A stretch of 64,000 nucleotides of DNA from Campylobacter peloridis LMG 23910 (GCF_000816785.1 NZ_CP007766.1:744001-808000); one strand, 5' to 3'. Positions 48,869-59,417 are shown, counted from the stretch's first letter. Numbers and translations: made by a program. Notes: a model not told the origin generated them from the letters alone.

Positions 48869-50191
48869 TTACTCTCCTTTTTTAGTGATGTTTAAGATTT
48901 TAATGGTATCAATTGCTGTTTTTAATTGAATATCATTGTTAATTTGTTCTTTTGTTATGATGTTTTTATCTTCTTTTTTGTCTTTTTTATTGGCTTGATT
49001 ATGTCCAATTTTCTCAAGCTCTGCTTGTAGATGTTTTTTTAAATCAGCTTCTTTGATTTCAAAGCCATGATTTTCTTCCTTGCTTACCTTGCCTGGGAAA
49101 ACTTCTATATCAGGGGTAACTCCTACTGCTTGTATGGTTCTACCGCTTGGAAGATAATATTTTGCTATAGTAAGTCTTAAGCCTTCTGTGCCTTTTTCAT
49201 CCATAGGTAAAATTAATTGAACACTTCCTTTACCAAAAGTTTTTTCACCTACTATAATAGCGCGTTTAAAGTCTTGTAAAGCACCGCTGACTATTTCACT
49301 TGCACTTGCACTTCCACCATTTACAAGAACAACTAAAGGAGCATTAGAAATTTTCTTATTAGGATTTGCTTTAAATTCTACATTTTCATTTTTAATCTTG
49401 CCTTTTTGGGAAACAATTACACCTTTATCTACAAAAAGATTTACCAATCCAACAGCTTGATTTAAAATTCCACCAGGATTTGTTCTAAGATCTAGTATAA
49501 TTCCTTTAACATTTGGATGTTTTTTGATAGCTTTACTAGCTTCATCAACTACATTTTTATCAAAATTAGTAACTCTTAAATACAATAAATTTTCATCTTC
49601 TATAAGTTTAGTATAAACACTATCTACTTTTATAATATCTCTTTTTAAATTAACATCAAAAGGTTTATTTTCACCTTTTCTGTAAATAGTTAGCGTAACT
49701 TTTGTTTTAGGTTCTCCACGCATTTTAGAAACAGCTTCATTTAAAGTCATACCTAAAGTTGATTCATTATTTATTCTTAGTATGATATCATCGGTTTTTA
49801 TACCTGCTTTTTCTGCTGGGCTTCCTTCAATTGGTGCTACTACGCTAATTGCTCCATCTTTTTGCGTGATGGTAAATCCAAGTCCGCCAAATTCTCCATT
49901 TGTCTGTTCTTTGAGTTCTTTATAACCTTTTTCATCTAAAAAAGAAGAGTGTGCATCTAAATTTGTAAGCAATCCTGCTATAGATTTATCTACCAAATCA
50001 GTATAATTTACATCATCAACATAATATTGTTCTATAATGGACATGGTTCTTGTTAGCTTAGATAAAGCTTCTATTTTTTTTTCTGCATCAGTAGGGGTTG
50101 GATTTTTAGCTTGTAAATTTGTAAATATAAAAGACGCAGTTAGTAAGCTACAAAGACTAGCTGCAATGATAAGATTTCTTTTTGTTTTCAA
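48869..50191 (-). CDS. ctpA: Carboxyl-terminal processing peptidase (S41)
   Basis: Periplasmic serine protease of the CtpA family. N-terminal signal/anchor (about 7-28), PDZ domain (about 100-180) and the S41 catalytic domain with the Ser-Lys dyad: Ser296 in GGSASASE and Lys321 in GKGSVQ. 440 aa. First gene of a ten-gene minus-strand array; its promoter must lie in 50192-50394, back to back with the clpB promoter. Confidence 0.93.
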   Translation of the reverse strand: MKTKRNLIIAASLCSLLTASFIFTNLQAKNPTPTDAEKKIEALSKLTRTMSIIEQYYVDDVNYTDLVDKSIAGLLTNLDAHSSFLDEKGYKELKEQTNGEFGGLGFTITQKDGAISVVAPIEGSPAEKAGIKTDDIILRINNESTLGMTLNEAVSKMRGEPKTKVTLTIYRKGENKPFDVNLKRDIIKVDSVYTKLIEDENLLYLRVTNFDKNVVDEASKAIKKHPNVKGIILDLRTNPGGILNQAVGLVNLFVDKGVIVSQKGKIKNENVEFKANPNKKISNAPLVVLVNGGSASASEIVSGALQDFKRAIIVGEKTFGKGSVQLILPMDEKGTEGLRLTIAKYYLPSGRTIQAVGVTPDIEVFPGKVSKEENHGFEIKEADLKKHLQAELEKIGHNQANKKDKKEDKNIITKEQINNDIQLKTAIDTIKILNITKKGE

Positions 50192-50332
50192 AGGAAGACT
50201 CCAAATTGGTATTTTTATAAAATAAACATCTAATTTTAGTTAATTTTGCTTAAAAATTTGTAAATAATAAGAAATATTTTATAATATTAGCGTATAGGTA
50301 TAAAATAATATTTATAAGTATAACTAAATAAA

Positions 50333-50353
50333 CTTGACATTAATAGACTAAAG
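50333..50353 (+). promoter_or_regulatory. HAIR-type HspR operator in front of clpB
   Basis: CTTGACA-N7-ACTAAAG. The HspR-associated inverted repeat is CTTGAGT-N7-ACTCAAG; 11 of 14 arm positions match with exact spacing. HspR is known to repress clpB in Campylobacter and relatives. It covers the -35 and most of the spacer of the clpB promoter, as expected of a repressor site. Confidence 0.8.
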
Positions 50354-50362
50354 TTATATAAT
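50334..50362 (+). promoter_or_regulatory. Consensus sigma70 promoter of clpB
   Basis: TTGACA (50334-50339), 17-base spacer, TATAAT (50357-50362): a perfect consensus promoter, unusual in a genome whose promoters normally lack a -35. It makes sense for a strongly repressed stress gene. Confidence 0.85.
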
Positions 50363-50394
50363 ATAACTCATATAAATAAAAAAAGGAGTTGGTT

Positions 50395-52974
50395 ATGGCA
50401 AATATACAAGATTTTTTAACAGATTCTATGCTTTCAAATGTAGAAAGTGCAGTATCTTTAGCAATATATTCTAAAAATAATGAAGTGAAACCATTGCATT
50501 TATTTTGGGCTTTAAGTGTAGATAGTTCTAGTTTATTAAATCAAGTTTTAAATAAATTAAATATTTCAAATCAAGCTTTAGAACTTGAAATAAAAAGTAA
50601 AATAGCAAATTTACCTACAAGTTCAAATGTAAATAAAGAAAATATAAAATTTTCAAATGATTTTATAAATTCTTTAGAAAATGCAAAAGCGTTAATGAGT
50701 GCAAAAGGTGATAATTATATAGCGGTTGATACTTGGTTAATTAGCGAATGTGATAACAATAACACAATAAAAGAAATTTTATCTAAATTTTTAGATGTAA
50801 ATGAATTTAAAAAAGAATTAGAAAATATTAGAGGTGATAATAAAATAGATAGCAAAACAAGTGATGAAACTTTAGATTCTTTGTCAAAATTTGGTATAGA
50901 TTTGACTTTAAAAGCTGCAAATAACGAGCTTGATCCTGTTATTGGAAGAGAAGAAGAAATACAAAGATTAATGCAAATTTTAATAAGAAAAACTAAAAAT
51001 AATCCTATATTATTAGGCGAACCAGGAGTTGGAAAAACAGCCGTTGTAGAGGCATTAGCTCAAAGAATAGTAAAAAAAGATGTTCCTACTTCTTTGCAAA
51101 ATAAAAAGGTAATAGCTTTAGATATGAGTTCTTTAATAGCTGGAGCAAAATATAGAGGTGAATTTGAAGATAGATTAAAAGCTGTTGTAAATGAAGTTAT
51201 AAAACATAAAAATATAATTTTGTTTATAGACGAAATTCATACTATAGTAGGTGCAGGTGCTAGTGAAGGAAGTATGGACGCAGCAAATATATTAAAACCA
51301 GCTTTAGCAAGAGGCGAACTTCACACTATAGGTGCTACTACTTTAAAAGAATATAGAAAGTATTTTGAAAAAGATGCAGCATTACAAAGAAGATTTCAGC
51401 CTGTAAATGTAAATGAACCTAGTATAAATGAAGCTTTAGCAATGTTAAGAGGTATAAAAGAAAAGCTTGAAATTCATCATAATGTTAGCATTAATGATAG
51501 TGCATTAGTAGCGGCTTCAAAGCTTTCTAAAAGATATATAGCTGATAGATTTTTGCCTGATAAAGCGATTGATTTGATAGATGAAGCAGCAGCTGAGCTT
51601 AAAATGCAAATAGAAAGTGAGCCAAATTCATTAAGAAAAGTTAGAAAACAAATAGAAAGTTTAGAAGTAGAAAATGAAGCTTTAAAAATGGAAAAAAACG
51701 AAGCAAATGAAAAAAGAATAGAAGAGATTAAAAAAGAATTAGCAAATTTAAAAGAAGAACAAAGCAAGCTAAATTCTCAATTTGAAAACGAAAAAAATGT
51801 ATTTAATTCTATAAGTTTAAAGAAAAAAGAAATAGATACTTTAAAAAATGAAGCAATTTTTGCAAAAAATAAAGGTGATTTTCAAAAAGCAGCTGAAATA
51901 GAATATGGAAAAATTCCAGAATGCGAAAAAGAAGTCATAGAACTTGAAGAAAAATGGGATAAGATGAGTAAAGACGGAGTTTTGCTTAAAAATCAAGTTG
52001 ATGAGGATTTAGTAGCAGGAATTTTAAGCAAATGGACAGGAATTAGTGTGCAAAAAATGCTAACTTCTGAAAAACAAAAATTCTTACATATACAAGAGCA
52101 TTTGCAAGAAAGTGTAGTAGGGCAAGATGAAGCCTTAAAAGCATTAGCAAGATCTATAAAACGCAATAAAGCAGGACTTAATCAAGGCTCAAAACCTATA
52201 GGTAGTTTTTTATTTTTAGGGCCTACTGGAGTTGGAAAAACAGAATGTGCAAAAGCTTTAGCTAAGTTTTTATTTGATGATGAAAAAGCTATGATACGCT
52301 TTGATATGAGTGAATTTATGGAAAAACATAGTGTATCAAGACTTTTAGGAGCACCTCCAGGATATGTAGGACACGAAGAAGGAGGAGAATTAACAGAAGC
52401 TGTTAGAAGAAAGCCTTATAGTGTGATATTATTTGATGAAGTTGAAAAAGCTAATAAAGATGTGTTTAATATACTTTTAGGAATTTTAGATGATGCAAGA
52501 GCTACTGATAGCAAAGGAGTTGTAGTAGATTTTTCAAATACCATAATAATTTTAACTTCAAATATAGGCGCTCAATTTATAATGAATTTAAAAGGCGAAG
52601 AAAGAGCTAAGGCTATAAAAGAAGCTTTAAAAGAATTTTTTAGACCTGAATTTTTAAATCGTTTAGATGATATCATAACTTTTAATCCGCTAGGTAATAA
52701 TGAGGCTATTAAGATAGTGAAATTATTATTTAAAACTTTGCAAAAAAATCTTCAAAGCAAAGGAATAAAGGCTAATTTAAGCGAAAAAGCAGCTGAGTTT
52801 ATAGCTAAGGTTGGTTTTGATGTGGATTTTGGGGCTAGACCTTTAAAAAGAGCTATGTATGATATGGTAGAAGATAAATTAAGCGATATGATATTAGCTG
52901 ATGAGCTTAATGTAAATGATGCAATAATAATAGATGCAAACGATGAGGATATAATAATTAAAAAGAATAAATGA
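50395..52974 (+). CDS. clpB: ClpB disaggregase
   Basis: Hsp100 chaperone that extracts proteins from aggregates with DnaK. N-domain (about 1-145), AAA-1 with Walker A GEPGVGKT (about 208-215), the middle coiled coil (about 400-525), and AAA-2 with GPTGVGKT (about 609-616); no ClpP-binding loop is expected. The frame runs up to a TTG at 50389, but ATG 50395 has an ideal AAGGAG site (50383-50388), giving 859 aa. Regulated by the HspR box upstream. Confidence 0.97.
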   Translation: MANIQDFLTDSMLSNVESAVSLAIYSKNNEVKPLHLFWALSVDSSSLLNQVLNKLNISNQALELEIKSKIANLPTSSNVNKENIKFSNDFINSLENAKALMSAKGDNYIAVDTWLISECDNNNTIKEILSKFLDVNEFKKELENIRGDNKIDSKTSDETLDSLSKFGIDLTLKAANNELDPVIGREEEIQRLMQILIRKTKNNPILLGEPGVGKTAVVEALAQRIVKKDVPTSLQNKKVIALDMSSLIAGAKYRGEFEDRLKAVVNEVIKHKNIILFIDEIHTIVGAGASEGSMDAANILKPALARGELHTIGATTLKEYRKYFEKDAALQRRFQPVNVNEPSINEALAMLRGIKEKLEIHHNVSINDSALVAASKLSKRYIADRFLPDKAIDLIDEAAAELKMQIESEPNSLRKVRKQIESLEVENEALKMEKNEANEKRIEEIKKELANLKEEQSKLNSQFENEKNVFNSISLKKKEIDTLKNEAIFAKNKGDFQKAAEIEYGKIPECEKEVIELEEKWDKMSKDGVLLKNQVDEDLVAGILSKWTGISVQKMLTSEKQKFLHIQEHLQESVVGQDEALKALARSIKRNKAGLNQGSKPIGSFLFLGPTGVGKTECAKALAKFLFDDEKAMIRFDMSEFMEKHSVSRLLGAPPGYVGHEEGGELTEAVRRKPYSVILFDEVEKANKDVFNILLGILDDARATDSKGVVVDFSNTIIILTSNIGAQFIMNLKGEERAKAIKEALKEFFRPEFLNRLDDIITFNPLGNNEAIKIVKLLFKTLQKNLQSKGIKANLSEKAAEFIAKVGFDVDFGARPLKRAMYDMVEDKLSDMILADELNVNDAIIIDANDEDIIIKKNK

Positions 52975-52987
52975 ATTACTATTTAGT

Positions 52988-53027
52988 TTATTTACCCAAA
53001 AATACTTTGGGTAAATAAGATTTTTTT
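52988..53027 (+). terminator. Rho-independent terminator after clpB
   Basis: TTATTTACCCAAA (52988-53000) and TTTGGGTAAATAA (53006-53018) form a perfect 13-bp stem with a 5-base loop, followed by a T7 run (53021-53027). Confidence 0.9.
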
Positions 53028-53104
53028 ACTCTTATTAACATTAAATTGTAAATATTTTGTAATTTTTTTAAAAAAATATTATTTTTTTATCTATTCTTAA
53101 CAAT

Positions 53105-53131
53105 AAATATCTTAAAATCTTTAAGATATTT
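53105..53131 (+). promoter_or_regulatory. Perfect 12-3-12 palindrome upstream of hydA
   Basis: AAATATCTTAAA and TTTAAGATATTT around ATC, ending 8 bases before the AAGGAA ribosome site of hydA. It is either an operator or a 5' leader hairpin, depending on where transcription starts. No known Campylobacter box is matched with confidence. Confidence 0.6.
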
Positions 53132-53151
53132 CTATTTTTAAGGAACATAAA

Positions 53152-54291
53152 ATGAGTGATTTAGATGTTTTTAATCGCCGTTTAGACGCATTAGAAAAGC
53201 TTCCTCTTTTGAAAAATGGAGTTTCTATTTCAAAAGCTTTAGAGCAATCAGGTTTTTCAAGAAGAGATTTTATGAAATGGGCTGGTGCTATGACAGCTTT
53301 TTTAGCACTTCCTGCTAGTTTTACTCCAGTAGTTGCAAGAGCAGCTGAACTTAGTGATAGACTTCCAGTTATTTGGCTTCATATGGCTGAGTGTACAGGA
53401 TGTTCTGAGAGTTTGTTAAGAAGTGATGCTCCTACTATTGATAGTTTGATTTTTGATCATATTTCTTTAGAATATCATGAAACTATAATGGGAGCTGCAG
53501 GATGGCAAGCAGAGCATAATCTTGAAGCTGCTATGGAAAAATACAAAGGCAGATATATCTTAATGGTAGAAGGTGGTATACCAACAGGTAATACAGAGCA
53601 TTTTTTAACTATAGGACCTCATGGTAAAACAGGTAAACAAATAGCACAGCAAGCCTGTGATAATGCTTTGGCTATTTTTGCTATAGGAACATGTTCTGCT
53701 TTTGGTGGTATACAAGCTGCTAGACCAAACCCAAGTAATGCAGTAAGTTTAAGTAAAGTAACAAATAAAGCTGTTATTAATGTTCCAGGTTGTCCACCTA
53801 GTGAAAAGAATATTATAGGTAATGTAATACATTATATACTCTATCAAACATTGCCTGCACTTGATGCTTACAATAGACCAAAATGGGCTTATGGGCTTAG
53901 AATTCATGATCTTTGTGAGAGAAGAGGTCGTTTTGATGCGGGTGAATTTGTGCATCAATTTGGTGATGAGGGGGCAAAAAATGGATATTGTCTTTATAAA
54001 GTAGGCTGTAAAGGGCCTTATACTTTTAATAATTGCTCAAGAGAAAGATTTAATCAGCATACCTCATGGCCAATTCAAGCAGGACATGGTTGTATAGGTT
54101 GTTCAGAGCCTGATTTTTGGGATACCATGGGACCTTTTGAAGAGGTAATGGCAGGAAGATTATTTGACACCGTTTATGGTTTGGGTGCTGATAGTGTTTC
54201 AGATAAAATCGGTATAGGTGTTTTATGTGTAACTGGTGTTGCGGTTGCAGCACATGCTATTATAGCTTCATTAGAAAAAAATAAGGATTAA
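53152..54291 (+). CDS. hydA: NiFe uptake hydrogenase small subunit
   Basis: Fe-S electron-transfer subunit of the periplasm-facing H2-oxidising hydrogenase. Twin-arginine signal SRRDFMKW (Arg37, Arg38) with hydrophobic core and ARA at about 62-64; the N-terminal extension is long. Cys ligands of the proximal cluster start at CTGCSES (about 79-85), with further cluster ligands in GCPPSEKN and the region CKGPYTFNNCS...GCIGCSEPDFW (about 284-325). 379 aa. Exported together with HydB by Tat. Confidence 0.96.
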   Translation: MSDLDVFNRRLDALEKLPLLKNGVSISKALEQSGFSRRDFMKWAGAMTAFLALPASFTPVVARAAELSDRLPVIWLHMAECTGCSESLLRSDAPTIDSLIFDHISLEYHETIMGAAGWQAEHNLEAAMEKYKGRYILMVEGGIPTGNTEHFLTIGPHGKTGKQIAQQACDNALAIFAIGTCSAFGGIQAARPNPSNAVSLSKVTNKAVINVPGCPPSEKNIIGNVIHYILYQTLPALDAYNRPKWAYGLRIHDLCERRGRFDAGEFVHQFGDEGAKNGYCLYKVGCKGPYTFNNCSRERFNQHTSWPIQAGHGCIGCSEPDFWDTMGPFEEVMAGRLFDTVYGLGADSVSDKIGIGVLCVTGVAVAAHAIIASLEKNKD

Positions 54292-54293
54292 GA

Positions 54294-56009
54294 ATGTCAA
54301 AAAGAATTATTATAGATCCGCTTACTAGAATAGAAGGACATTTAAGAGTTGAAGTGGTGGTTGATGAAAATAATGTCATCAAAGAAGCATATTCAGGTTC
54401 AACATTATGGAGAGGTTTGGAAACTATCGTAAAAGGACGCGATCCAAGAGATGCAGGCTTTTTAACACAAAGAATTTGTGGAGTTTGTACTTTCTCTCAT
54501 TATAGAGCAGGTATAATAGCAGTAGAAAATGCTTTAGGAATTACTCCACCATTAAATGCTGTATTAACTAGAACTTTAATGAATGCAGCTTTATATATGC
54601 ATGATCATCCGGTTCATTTTTATCAACTTCATGGGCTTGATTTTGTTGATGTTGTAAGTGCTTTAAGCGCTGATGTAAAAAAAGCAAGTGACGAAGCATT
54701 TAAATATACTGATACGCCTTATGCAACAGGTGCAGATAAACTTTTAGAAGTTCAGCAAAGACTTAAAACTTTTGTAGATAAAGGAAATCTTGGGCCATTT
54801 GCTAATGCTTATTATGGACATGCAACTTATCGCTTTACTCCAGAGCAAAACTTAATAGCGCTTTCACATTATTTAGAGTGTTTAAGAATTCAAAGAACAA
54901 TAGCACAAGCAATGGCAATTTTTGGTGCTAAAAATCCTCATCCACAAAGTTTAACCGTTGGTGGTGTAACTTGTGTTATGGATCTTTTAAATCCTTCTAG
55001 AATGGCTGAATATATGGTTAAATTCCAAGAAGTGGCTGATTTTATTAATCGTGCTTATTATCCTGATTTAATTATGGCTGCAAAAGCTTATTCTAAAGAA
55101 GCAAGTGTGCTAAATGATGTAGGGGTAAATAATTTCTATACCGAAAAAGAATTCCAAGTTTCTAAAGATGAATGGTTATTTGAAGGTGGTATTATTAGAA
55201 ATGGTGATTTAAGTAAAGTAGAAGAGGTAGATGAAGCAAAAATTACTGAAGAAGCTACAAGAGCTTGGTATGCAGATAATGAAGCATTACACCCATATGA
55301 TGGTAAAACAAATCCAAACTACACAGGCTTGGTTGATGGTGAAAGTATTGATGATAAAGGCAATATGGTCCATAGTAAAGTATTTGATACCAAAGGAAAA
55401 TATAGTTGGATTAAAGCTCCAAGATATGAAAATTTACCTATGCAAGTAGGGCCTTTAGCAAATATTTTAGTAAATTATGCAAAAGGAAATAAAATCGTAG
55501 TAGAAGCGGTTGATTCATTCTTAAAAGCTACAAATTTACCAGTTCAAGCATTGATGAGTACTTTAGGAAGAACAGGTGCTAGAGCAATAGAAGCAAAAAT
55601 TATTGCTGATCATGGTTTAAAAGCTTTTAATTCTTTAGTAGAAAATTTAAAAACAGATGAAAGCACTTGTGCTACTTATGTGATTGATAAAAATAAAGAA
55701 TACAAAGGTAGATTTATGGGTAGTGCACCTCGTGGTGCATTGAGCCATTGGTGTAGAATTAAAAATGGTGTAATTGAAAATTGGCAAGCAGTTGTTCCTT
55801 CTACTTGGAATGCAAGTCCTAAAGATGCAAATGGAGTAGGTGGAAGTTACGAGCAATGTCTTATAGGTACAAAACTAGCTGATGTTAAACAGCCTTTAGA
55901 AGTAATAAGAGCTATTCATTCTTATGATCCTTGTATAGCATGTGCTGTGCATGTTATGGATACTAAAGGTAATAATCTTAGCGAGTATAAAGTAAATGTA
56001 AATTTATAA
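54294..56009 (+). CDS. hydB: NiFe uptake hydrogenase large subunit
   Basis: Carries the NiFe centre. Both ligand motifs are intact: RICGVCTFSH (about 60-69) and DPCIACAVH (about 545-553). The 18 residues after the last His should be removed by the maturation protease HydD encoded three genes on. 571 aa, standard. Starts 2 bases after hydA. Oxidises H2 and feeds electrons to the menaquinone pool through HydC. Confidence 0.97.
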   Translation: MSKRIIIDPLTRIEGHLRVEVVVDENNVIKEAYSGSTLWRGLETIVKGRDPRDAGFLTQRICGVCTFSHYRAGIIAVENALGITPPLNAVLTRTLMNAALYMHDHPVHFYQLHGLDFVDVVSALSADVKKASDEAFKYTDTPYATGADKLLEVQQRLKTFVDKGNLGPFANAYYGHATYRFTPEQNLIALSHYLECLRIQRTIAQAMAIFGAKNPHPQSLTVGGVTCVMDLLNPSRMAEYMVKFQEVADFINRAYYPDLIMAAKAYSKEASVLNDVGVNNFYTEKEFQVSKDEWLFEGGIIRNGDLSKVEEVDEAKITEEATRAWYADNEALHPYDGKTNPNYTGLVDGESIDDKGNMVHSKVFDTKGKYSWIKAPRYENLPMQVGPLANILVNYAKGNKIVVEAVDSFLKATNLPVQALMSTLGRTGARAIEAKIIADHGLKAFNSLVENLKTDESTCATYVIDKNKEYKGRFMGSAPRGALSHWCRIKNGVIENWQAVVPSTWNASPKDANGVGGSYEQCLIGTKLADVKQPLEVIRAIHSYDPCIACAVHVMDTKGNNLSEYKVNVNL

Positions 56010-56026
56010 GGAAAGAGGACTTTAGT

Positions 56027-56719
56027 ATGGATTCTAAACATTCCTTAAAATCAAATAGAAAGGCCGAATACGAATTTAGTATAGGCCTTCGTTTTACACA
56101 TTGGTTAAGAGCAGTTGCAATTGTGATTTTAGTAGGAACAGGATATTATATTTCATATGTATTTCAAACCCCTTCTATATCATCAGAGCCGACTTTATTT
56201 ATGCAAGCAAAATATCGCATGGTTCATCAAATTTTTGGATTTATTTTGATTGCGTGTGTTATTTTTAAGACTTACTTGTTCTTTTTTGATTCTAAAAGTG
56301 CAAATGAAAGAAGAAGTATAAGAGATATTTTTAATGTAAAATTATGGATAGAGCAAATTAAATTTTACATTTTTTTAGGAAAACATCCTCATTTGCAAGG
56401 TGTGTATAATCCTTTGCAATTTGTGACTTATTTATTCTTTTATCTTGTTATGTTTGGACTTATTTTAACAGGCTTGATTCTTTATATGCATGTATATCAT
56501 GAAGGTTTAGGTGGGTTTTTGTATAATATTTTAAGACCTATTGAAATAATGTTAGGCGGATTAGCTGATGTTAGAACTTACCATAGAATTTTAATGTGGA
56601 TTGTGTTAATTTTTGTTCCAGTGCATATTTATATGGCTGTGTTCAACTCAGTTAAAGGTAAAGATGGTGCTTTAGATGCTATCTTTAGTGGTTACAAATT
56701 TGTAAGAGAAAATCATTGA
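56027..56719 (+). CDS. hydC: Ni-Fe hydrogenase cytochrome b subunit
   Basis: Di-haem membrane anchor that passes electrons from HydA to menaquinone. 230 aa with four membrane helices and conserved histidines (THWLR near 26, MVHQIFGF near 65, HVYHEGLGG near 152, RTYHRILMW near 185, VPVHIYM near 201). Follows hydB by 17 bases. Confidence 0.94.
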   Translation: MDSKHSLKSNRKAEYEFSIGLRFTHWLRAVAIVILVGTGYYISYVFQTPSISSEPTLFMQAKYRMVHQIFGFILIACVIFKTYLFFFDSKSANERRSIRDIFNVKLWIEQIKFYIFLGKHPHLQGVYNPLQFVTYLFFYLVMFGLILTGLILYMHVYHEGLGGFLYNILRPIEIMLGGLADVRTYHRILMWIVLIFVPVHIYMAVFNSVKGKDGALDAIFSGYKFVRENH

Positions 56720-57249
56720 AATTATTGATTTTAGGTATTGGTAATATTATGTTTGCAGATGAGGGCTTAGGCGTTCATCTTTGCAAACTTTTAGAAAAAA
56801 ATTATAAGTTTTATCATGAAAAAGATTGTGTTGATTTTGTAGATGGTGGAACTTTAGCTTTGCAGCTTAGCTATATCATTGCTAAGTATGATGAAATGGT
56901 TGTGATTGATTGTATTGCAGCAGATGATGCTAATATTGGAGATGTATTTTTCTTTCCTTATGATGCAATGCCAAAAAAAGTCAATTGGAGTGGTAGTGCA
57001 CATGAGGTTGAAATGCTTCAAACTCTACAATACATGGAGCTTATGGGAGATTTACCTAAAACTCAAATTTTAGCTTGTGTGCCAAAACGCATAGAGCCAT
57101 TAAGTTTTGAACTTTCAAAAGAAGTCTTGAATGCTTTAGAAAAAATGGAGAAAATTTTACTTGATTTTTTAGAGAAAAAAGGCTTTACTTATGAGAGAAT
57201 TGCTAATTATAACATACAAGAGCTTGCATTAAATTCTTATAAAAGCTAA
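56716..57249 (+). CDS. hydD: Hydrogenase maturation protease
   Basis: Endopeptidase that trims the HydB C-terminus after nickel insertion. HyaD/HybD fold: GIGNIMFADEGLG (7-19; Glu16 a nickel-sensing ligand), the DG after VDF, VVIDCIAAD (about 56-64) and a later His (SAHEVEM, near 94). 177 aa. Start TTG at 56716 overlaps the hydC TGA (TTGA). Confidence 0.93.
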   Translation: MKLLILGIGNIMFADEGLGVHLCKLLEKNYKFYHEKDCVDFVDGGTLALQLSYIIAKYDEMVVIDCIAADDANIGDVFFFPYDAMPKKVNWSGSAHEVEMLQTLQYMELMGDLPKTQILACVPKRIEPLSFELSKEVLNALEKMEKILLDFLEKKGFTYERIANYNIQELALNSYKS

Positions 57250-57274
57250 GCAAAAAAGCTTAGCTTAATTTTTA
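57243..57274. terminator. Terminator between hydD and the PepSY-like gene
   Basis: AAGCTAAGC (57243-57251), A6 loop, GCTTAGCTT (57258-57266), then AATTTTTA. The stem contains the hydD stop codon. Confidence 0.8.
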
Positions 57275-57694
57275 ATCATCAAATTTTTGTCCTAAGAAAT
57301 TTCCATTCATATCTGTATAAATTTCCATCATGTTATTGAGTTTAAATTTATAACCTTGAATTTCCTTTTCAACTTTAATTATACTTGCATTTGGATGCAT
57401 TTTTTTGATAGTTGCTAAAATATTAGGATTTAAAAAAGAAGTATCAATTGGTCTATATTTAGCATCAATTTCTTTCCAATCTCCATTTGTAAAAAATTCA
57501 AGTTCAGTTCCATTGTCTAAATAAACATCAAAACTATCAATATCTTGTTTAACCAAAGCTATATTTGAACCTGTAAAGTATTTTTGTATAAAGCTTTTAG
57601 AATTTGCTGGTAGTGCATTTACGCCTACAACAATATCTCTTGCAAAAGCAACGCTTGATAAAACTAAAGCCGCTAAAATTATTTTTGTTTTCAT
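57272..57694 (-). CDS. Periplasmic PepSY-like (DUF2874) protein
   Basis: 140 aa with a Sec signal peptide (MKTKIILAALVLSSVAFA, cleavage about residue 18). The mature part has two repeats of the BLIP-like/PepSY-like pattern, YDVxLDNGTELEFxxNGDW and YKFKLNNMMEIYTDMNGNF, i.e. beta hairpins typical of DUF2874. Function is unknown for the family (proposed inhibitory or scaffold modules). Convergent with hydD. Confidence 0.75.
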   Translation of the reverse strand: MKTKIILAALVLSSVAFARDIVVGVNALPANSKSFIQKYFTGSNIALVKQDIDSFDVYLDNGTELEFFTNGDWKEIDAKYRPIDTSFLNPNILATIKKMHPNASIIKVEKEIQGYKFKLNNMMEIYTDMNGNFLGQKFDD

Positions 57695-57798
57695 TTTTTA
57701 TCCTTTGAATTGATTTGTTTTGAGAATATTATTTATTATAAGTGAATTTTATGTGAACTTTTGTGTATTTTTGTAAAGAAATAGAAAGTATTTAATTG

Positions 57799-57804
57799 TA
57801 TAAT
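57799..57804 (+). promoter_or_regulatory. -10 box for gltX
   Basis: TATAAT 29 bases before the gltX ATG; AAAAGGA ribosome site at 57820-57825. Confidence 0.6.
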
Positions 57805-57832
57805 TATAAAAATAATATAAAAGGATTTTTTA

Positions 57833-59128
57833 ATGTATAGGTTTGCACCATCGCCAACTGGAGATATGCATATTGGAAATTTAAGAGCAGCTTTGTTTAA
57901 TTATATTAAAGCAAGACAAGAAAATACTGATTTTATTTTGCGTATTGAAGATACTGATAATGCTAGAAATATTGCTGGAAAAGAAGAGGAAATAAAAGCT
58001 ATTTTAAAAGAATTTGGTATAACTTGGCAACATTATTATATACAAAGTGAGAATTTGAAATTTCATCGCCAAATGGCTTTAAAACTAGTAAGTGAGAAAA
58101 AAGCTTTTGCGTGTTTTTGCACTGAAGATGAATTAGCTCATAAAAAAGAATTAGCCAAAAGTAAAAACCAAGCCTATAGATATGATGGAACTTGTGAAAA
58201 ACTTGCAGATATTGATGTATTAAATTGTGAAAAACCTTTTGTGATTCGCCTTAAAAAACCTCAATCACAAATGAAATTTGTTGATTATATTAAAGGTGAG
58301 ATTAGTTTTAATCCTGAAGATATTGATAGTTTTGTGATTATGAGGGCTGATAAAACTCCAACTTATAATTTTGCTTGTGCAGTTGATGATATGTTAGAAG
58401 GTGTTACTTGTATTATAAGAGGTGAAGATCATGTTTCAAATACTCCTAAGCAAGAGCATATTAGAGCAAGTTTGGGTTATGATAAAAGCATGACTTATGC
58501 ACATTTGCCTATCATTTTAAATGAAGAAGGCGTTAAAATGAGTAAAAGAGAGGCTCACTCTAGTGTGAAATGGATGCTTGATAATGGATATTTAGCAAGT
58601 GCTATTGCAAATTATTTAATCCTTTTAGGTAATAAAACTCCAAAAGAAATTTTTACTTTAGATGAAGCTATAGAATGGTTTGATTTGAAAAAAGTTTCAA
58701 AATCTCCTGCAAGATTTGATACTAAGCGTTTAATGCAAATTAATCGCGAGCATATTAAAATGCTTGATAATGATAAATTAAATACTTTGTTAAATTTAGG
58801 CAAAGATGTAGCTAAACTTGCAAAATTTTATACCCAAGAAGCTAGCACATTAAATGAAATCAAAGAAAAAATACAAGCAATTTTTGCAGTTAAAAATTAT
58901 GATGAATTTGAAAATGAATGCAAGTTGATTAAAGAAATTTTAAAAGAGTTAGAATTGCCTCAAGATTATGATGAATTTAAAAAGATTTTAATGGAAAAAA
59001 CAAATTTAAAAGGTAAAAATTTCTTTATGCCTTTGCGTTTGGTATTGACAGGGGCTACTCATGGGCCTGAAATGAGTGAGATTTATATTTTAATTAAACC
59101 TTTTATTAAAGAAATTATAAAGGAGTAA
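57833..59128 (+). CDS. gltX: Glutamyl-tRNA synthetase
   Basis: Class I synthetase, 431 aa (short bacterial type). HIGN at 13-16 and KMSKR near 234. Campylobacters have two GluRS; one is discriminating for tRNA-Glu, the other charges tRNA-Gln for the GatCAB route. The neighbours yggT and slt match gltX1 of C. jejuni. The CxC-type residues in [10 protein letters not shown] (about 94-103) indicate the zinc region. Specificity for tRNA-Glu or -Gln cannot be read off. Confidence 0.93.
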   Translation: MYRFAPSPTGDMHIGNLRAALFNYIKARQENTDFILRIEDTDNARNIAGKEEEIKAILKEFGITWQHYYIQSENLKFHRQMALKLVSEKKAFACFCTEDELAHKKELAKSKNQAYRYDGTCEKLADIDVLNCEKPFVIRLKKPQSQMKFVDYIKGEISFNPEDIDSFVIMRADKTPTYNFACAVDDMLEGVTCIIRGEDHVSNTPKQEHIRASLGYDKSMTYAHLPIILNEEGVKMSKREAHSSVKWMLDNGYLASAIANYLILLGNKTPKEIFTLDEAIEWFDLKKVSKSPARFDTKRLMQINREHIKMLDNDKLNTLLNLGKDVAKLAKFYTQEASTLNEIKEKIQAIFAVKNYDEFENECKLIKEILKELELPQDYDEFKKILMEKTNLKGKNFFMPLRLVLTGATHGPEMSEIYILIKPFIKEIIKE

Positions 59129-59129
59129 A

Positions 59130-59417
59130 ATGGGAGTTGGAACAAGCTTGATTGTATCTTTGGTGCAAATTTTTTCTTTAGTGATTGAAATTTATGTATG
59201 GATTATCATTATTGCTGCTTTAATTTCTTGGGTTAGACCTGATCCATATAATCCTATAGTGCAAATTTTATATCGTTTAACCAATCCTGCTTATGCTTTT
59301 GTAAGAAGGTTTATTCCTACTACTATAGGAAGTATTGATTTAGCACCTTTGATTATAATTTTAGGGCTTAAATTTATACAAATATTTTTATCAAATTTAA
59401 TTTTAGGAAGTTTATAA
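59130..59417 (+). CDS. YggT family membrane protein
   Basis: 95 aa with two membrane helices; the YggT segment ALISWVRPDPYNPIVQILYRLTNP (about 27-50, described in part) and FIPTTIGSIDLAPLIIILG near the end are diagnostic. Role unclear in the family (osmotic or division-linked). Starts one base after gltX and is followed directly by slt. Confidence 0.88.
   Translation: MGVGTSLIVSLVQIFSLVIEIYVWIIIIAALISWVRPDPYNPIVQILYRLTNPAYAFVRRFIPTTIGSIDLAPLIIILGLKFIQIFLSNLILGSL

Noticed and set aside
53077-53104. NikR box (TATTATT-N11-AATAATA type) in front of hydA
   Set aside because: A left half-site TATTATT exists but no right half at the required distance; in such AT-rich DNA this is expected by chance.
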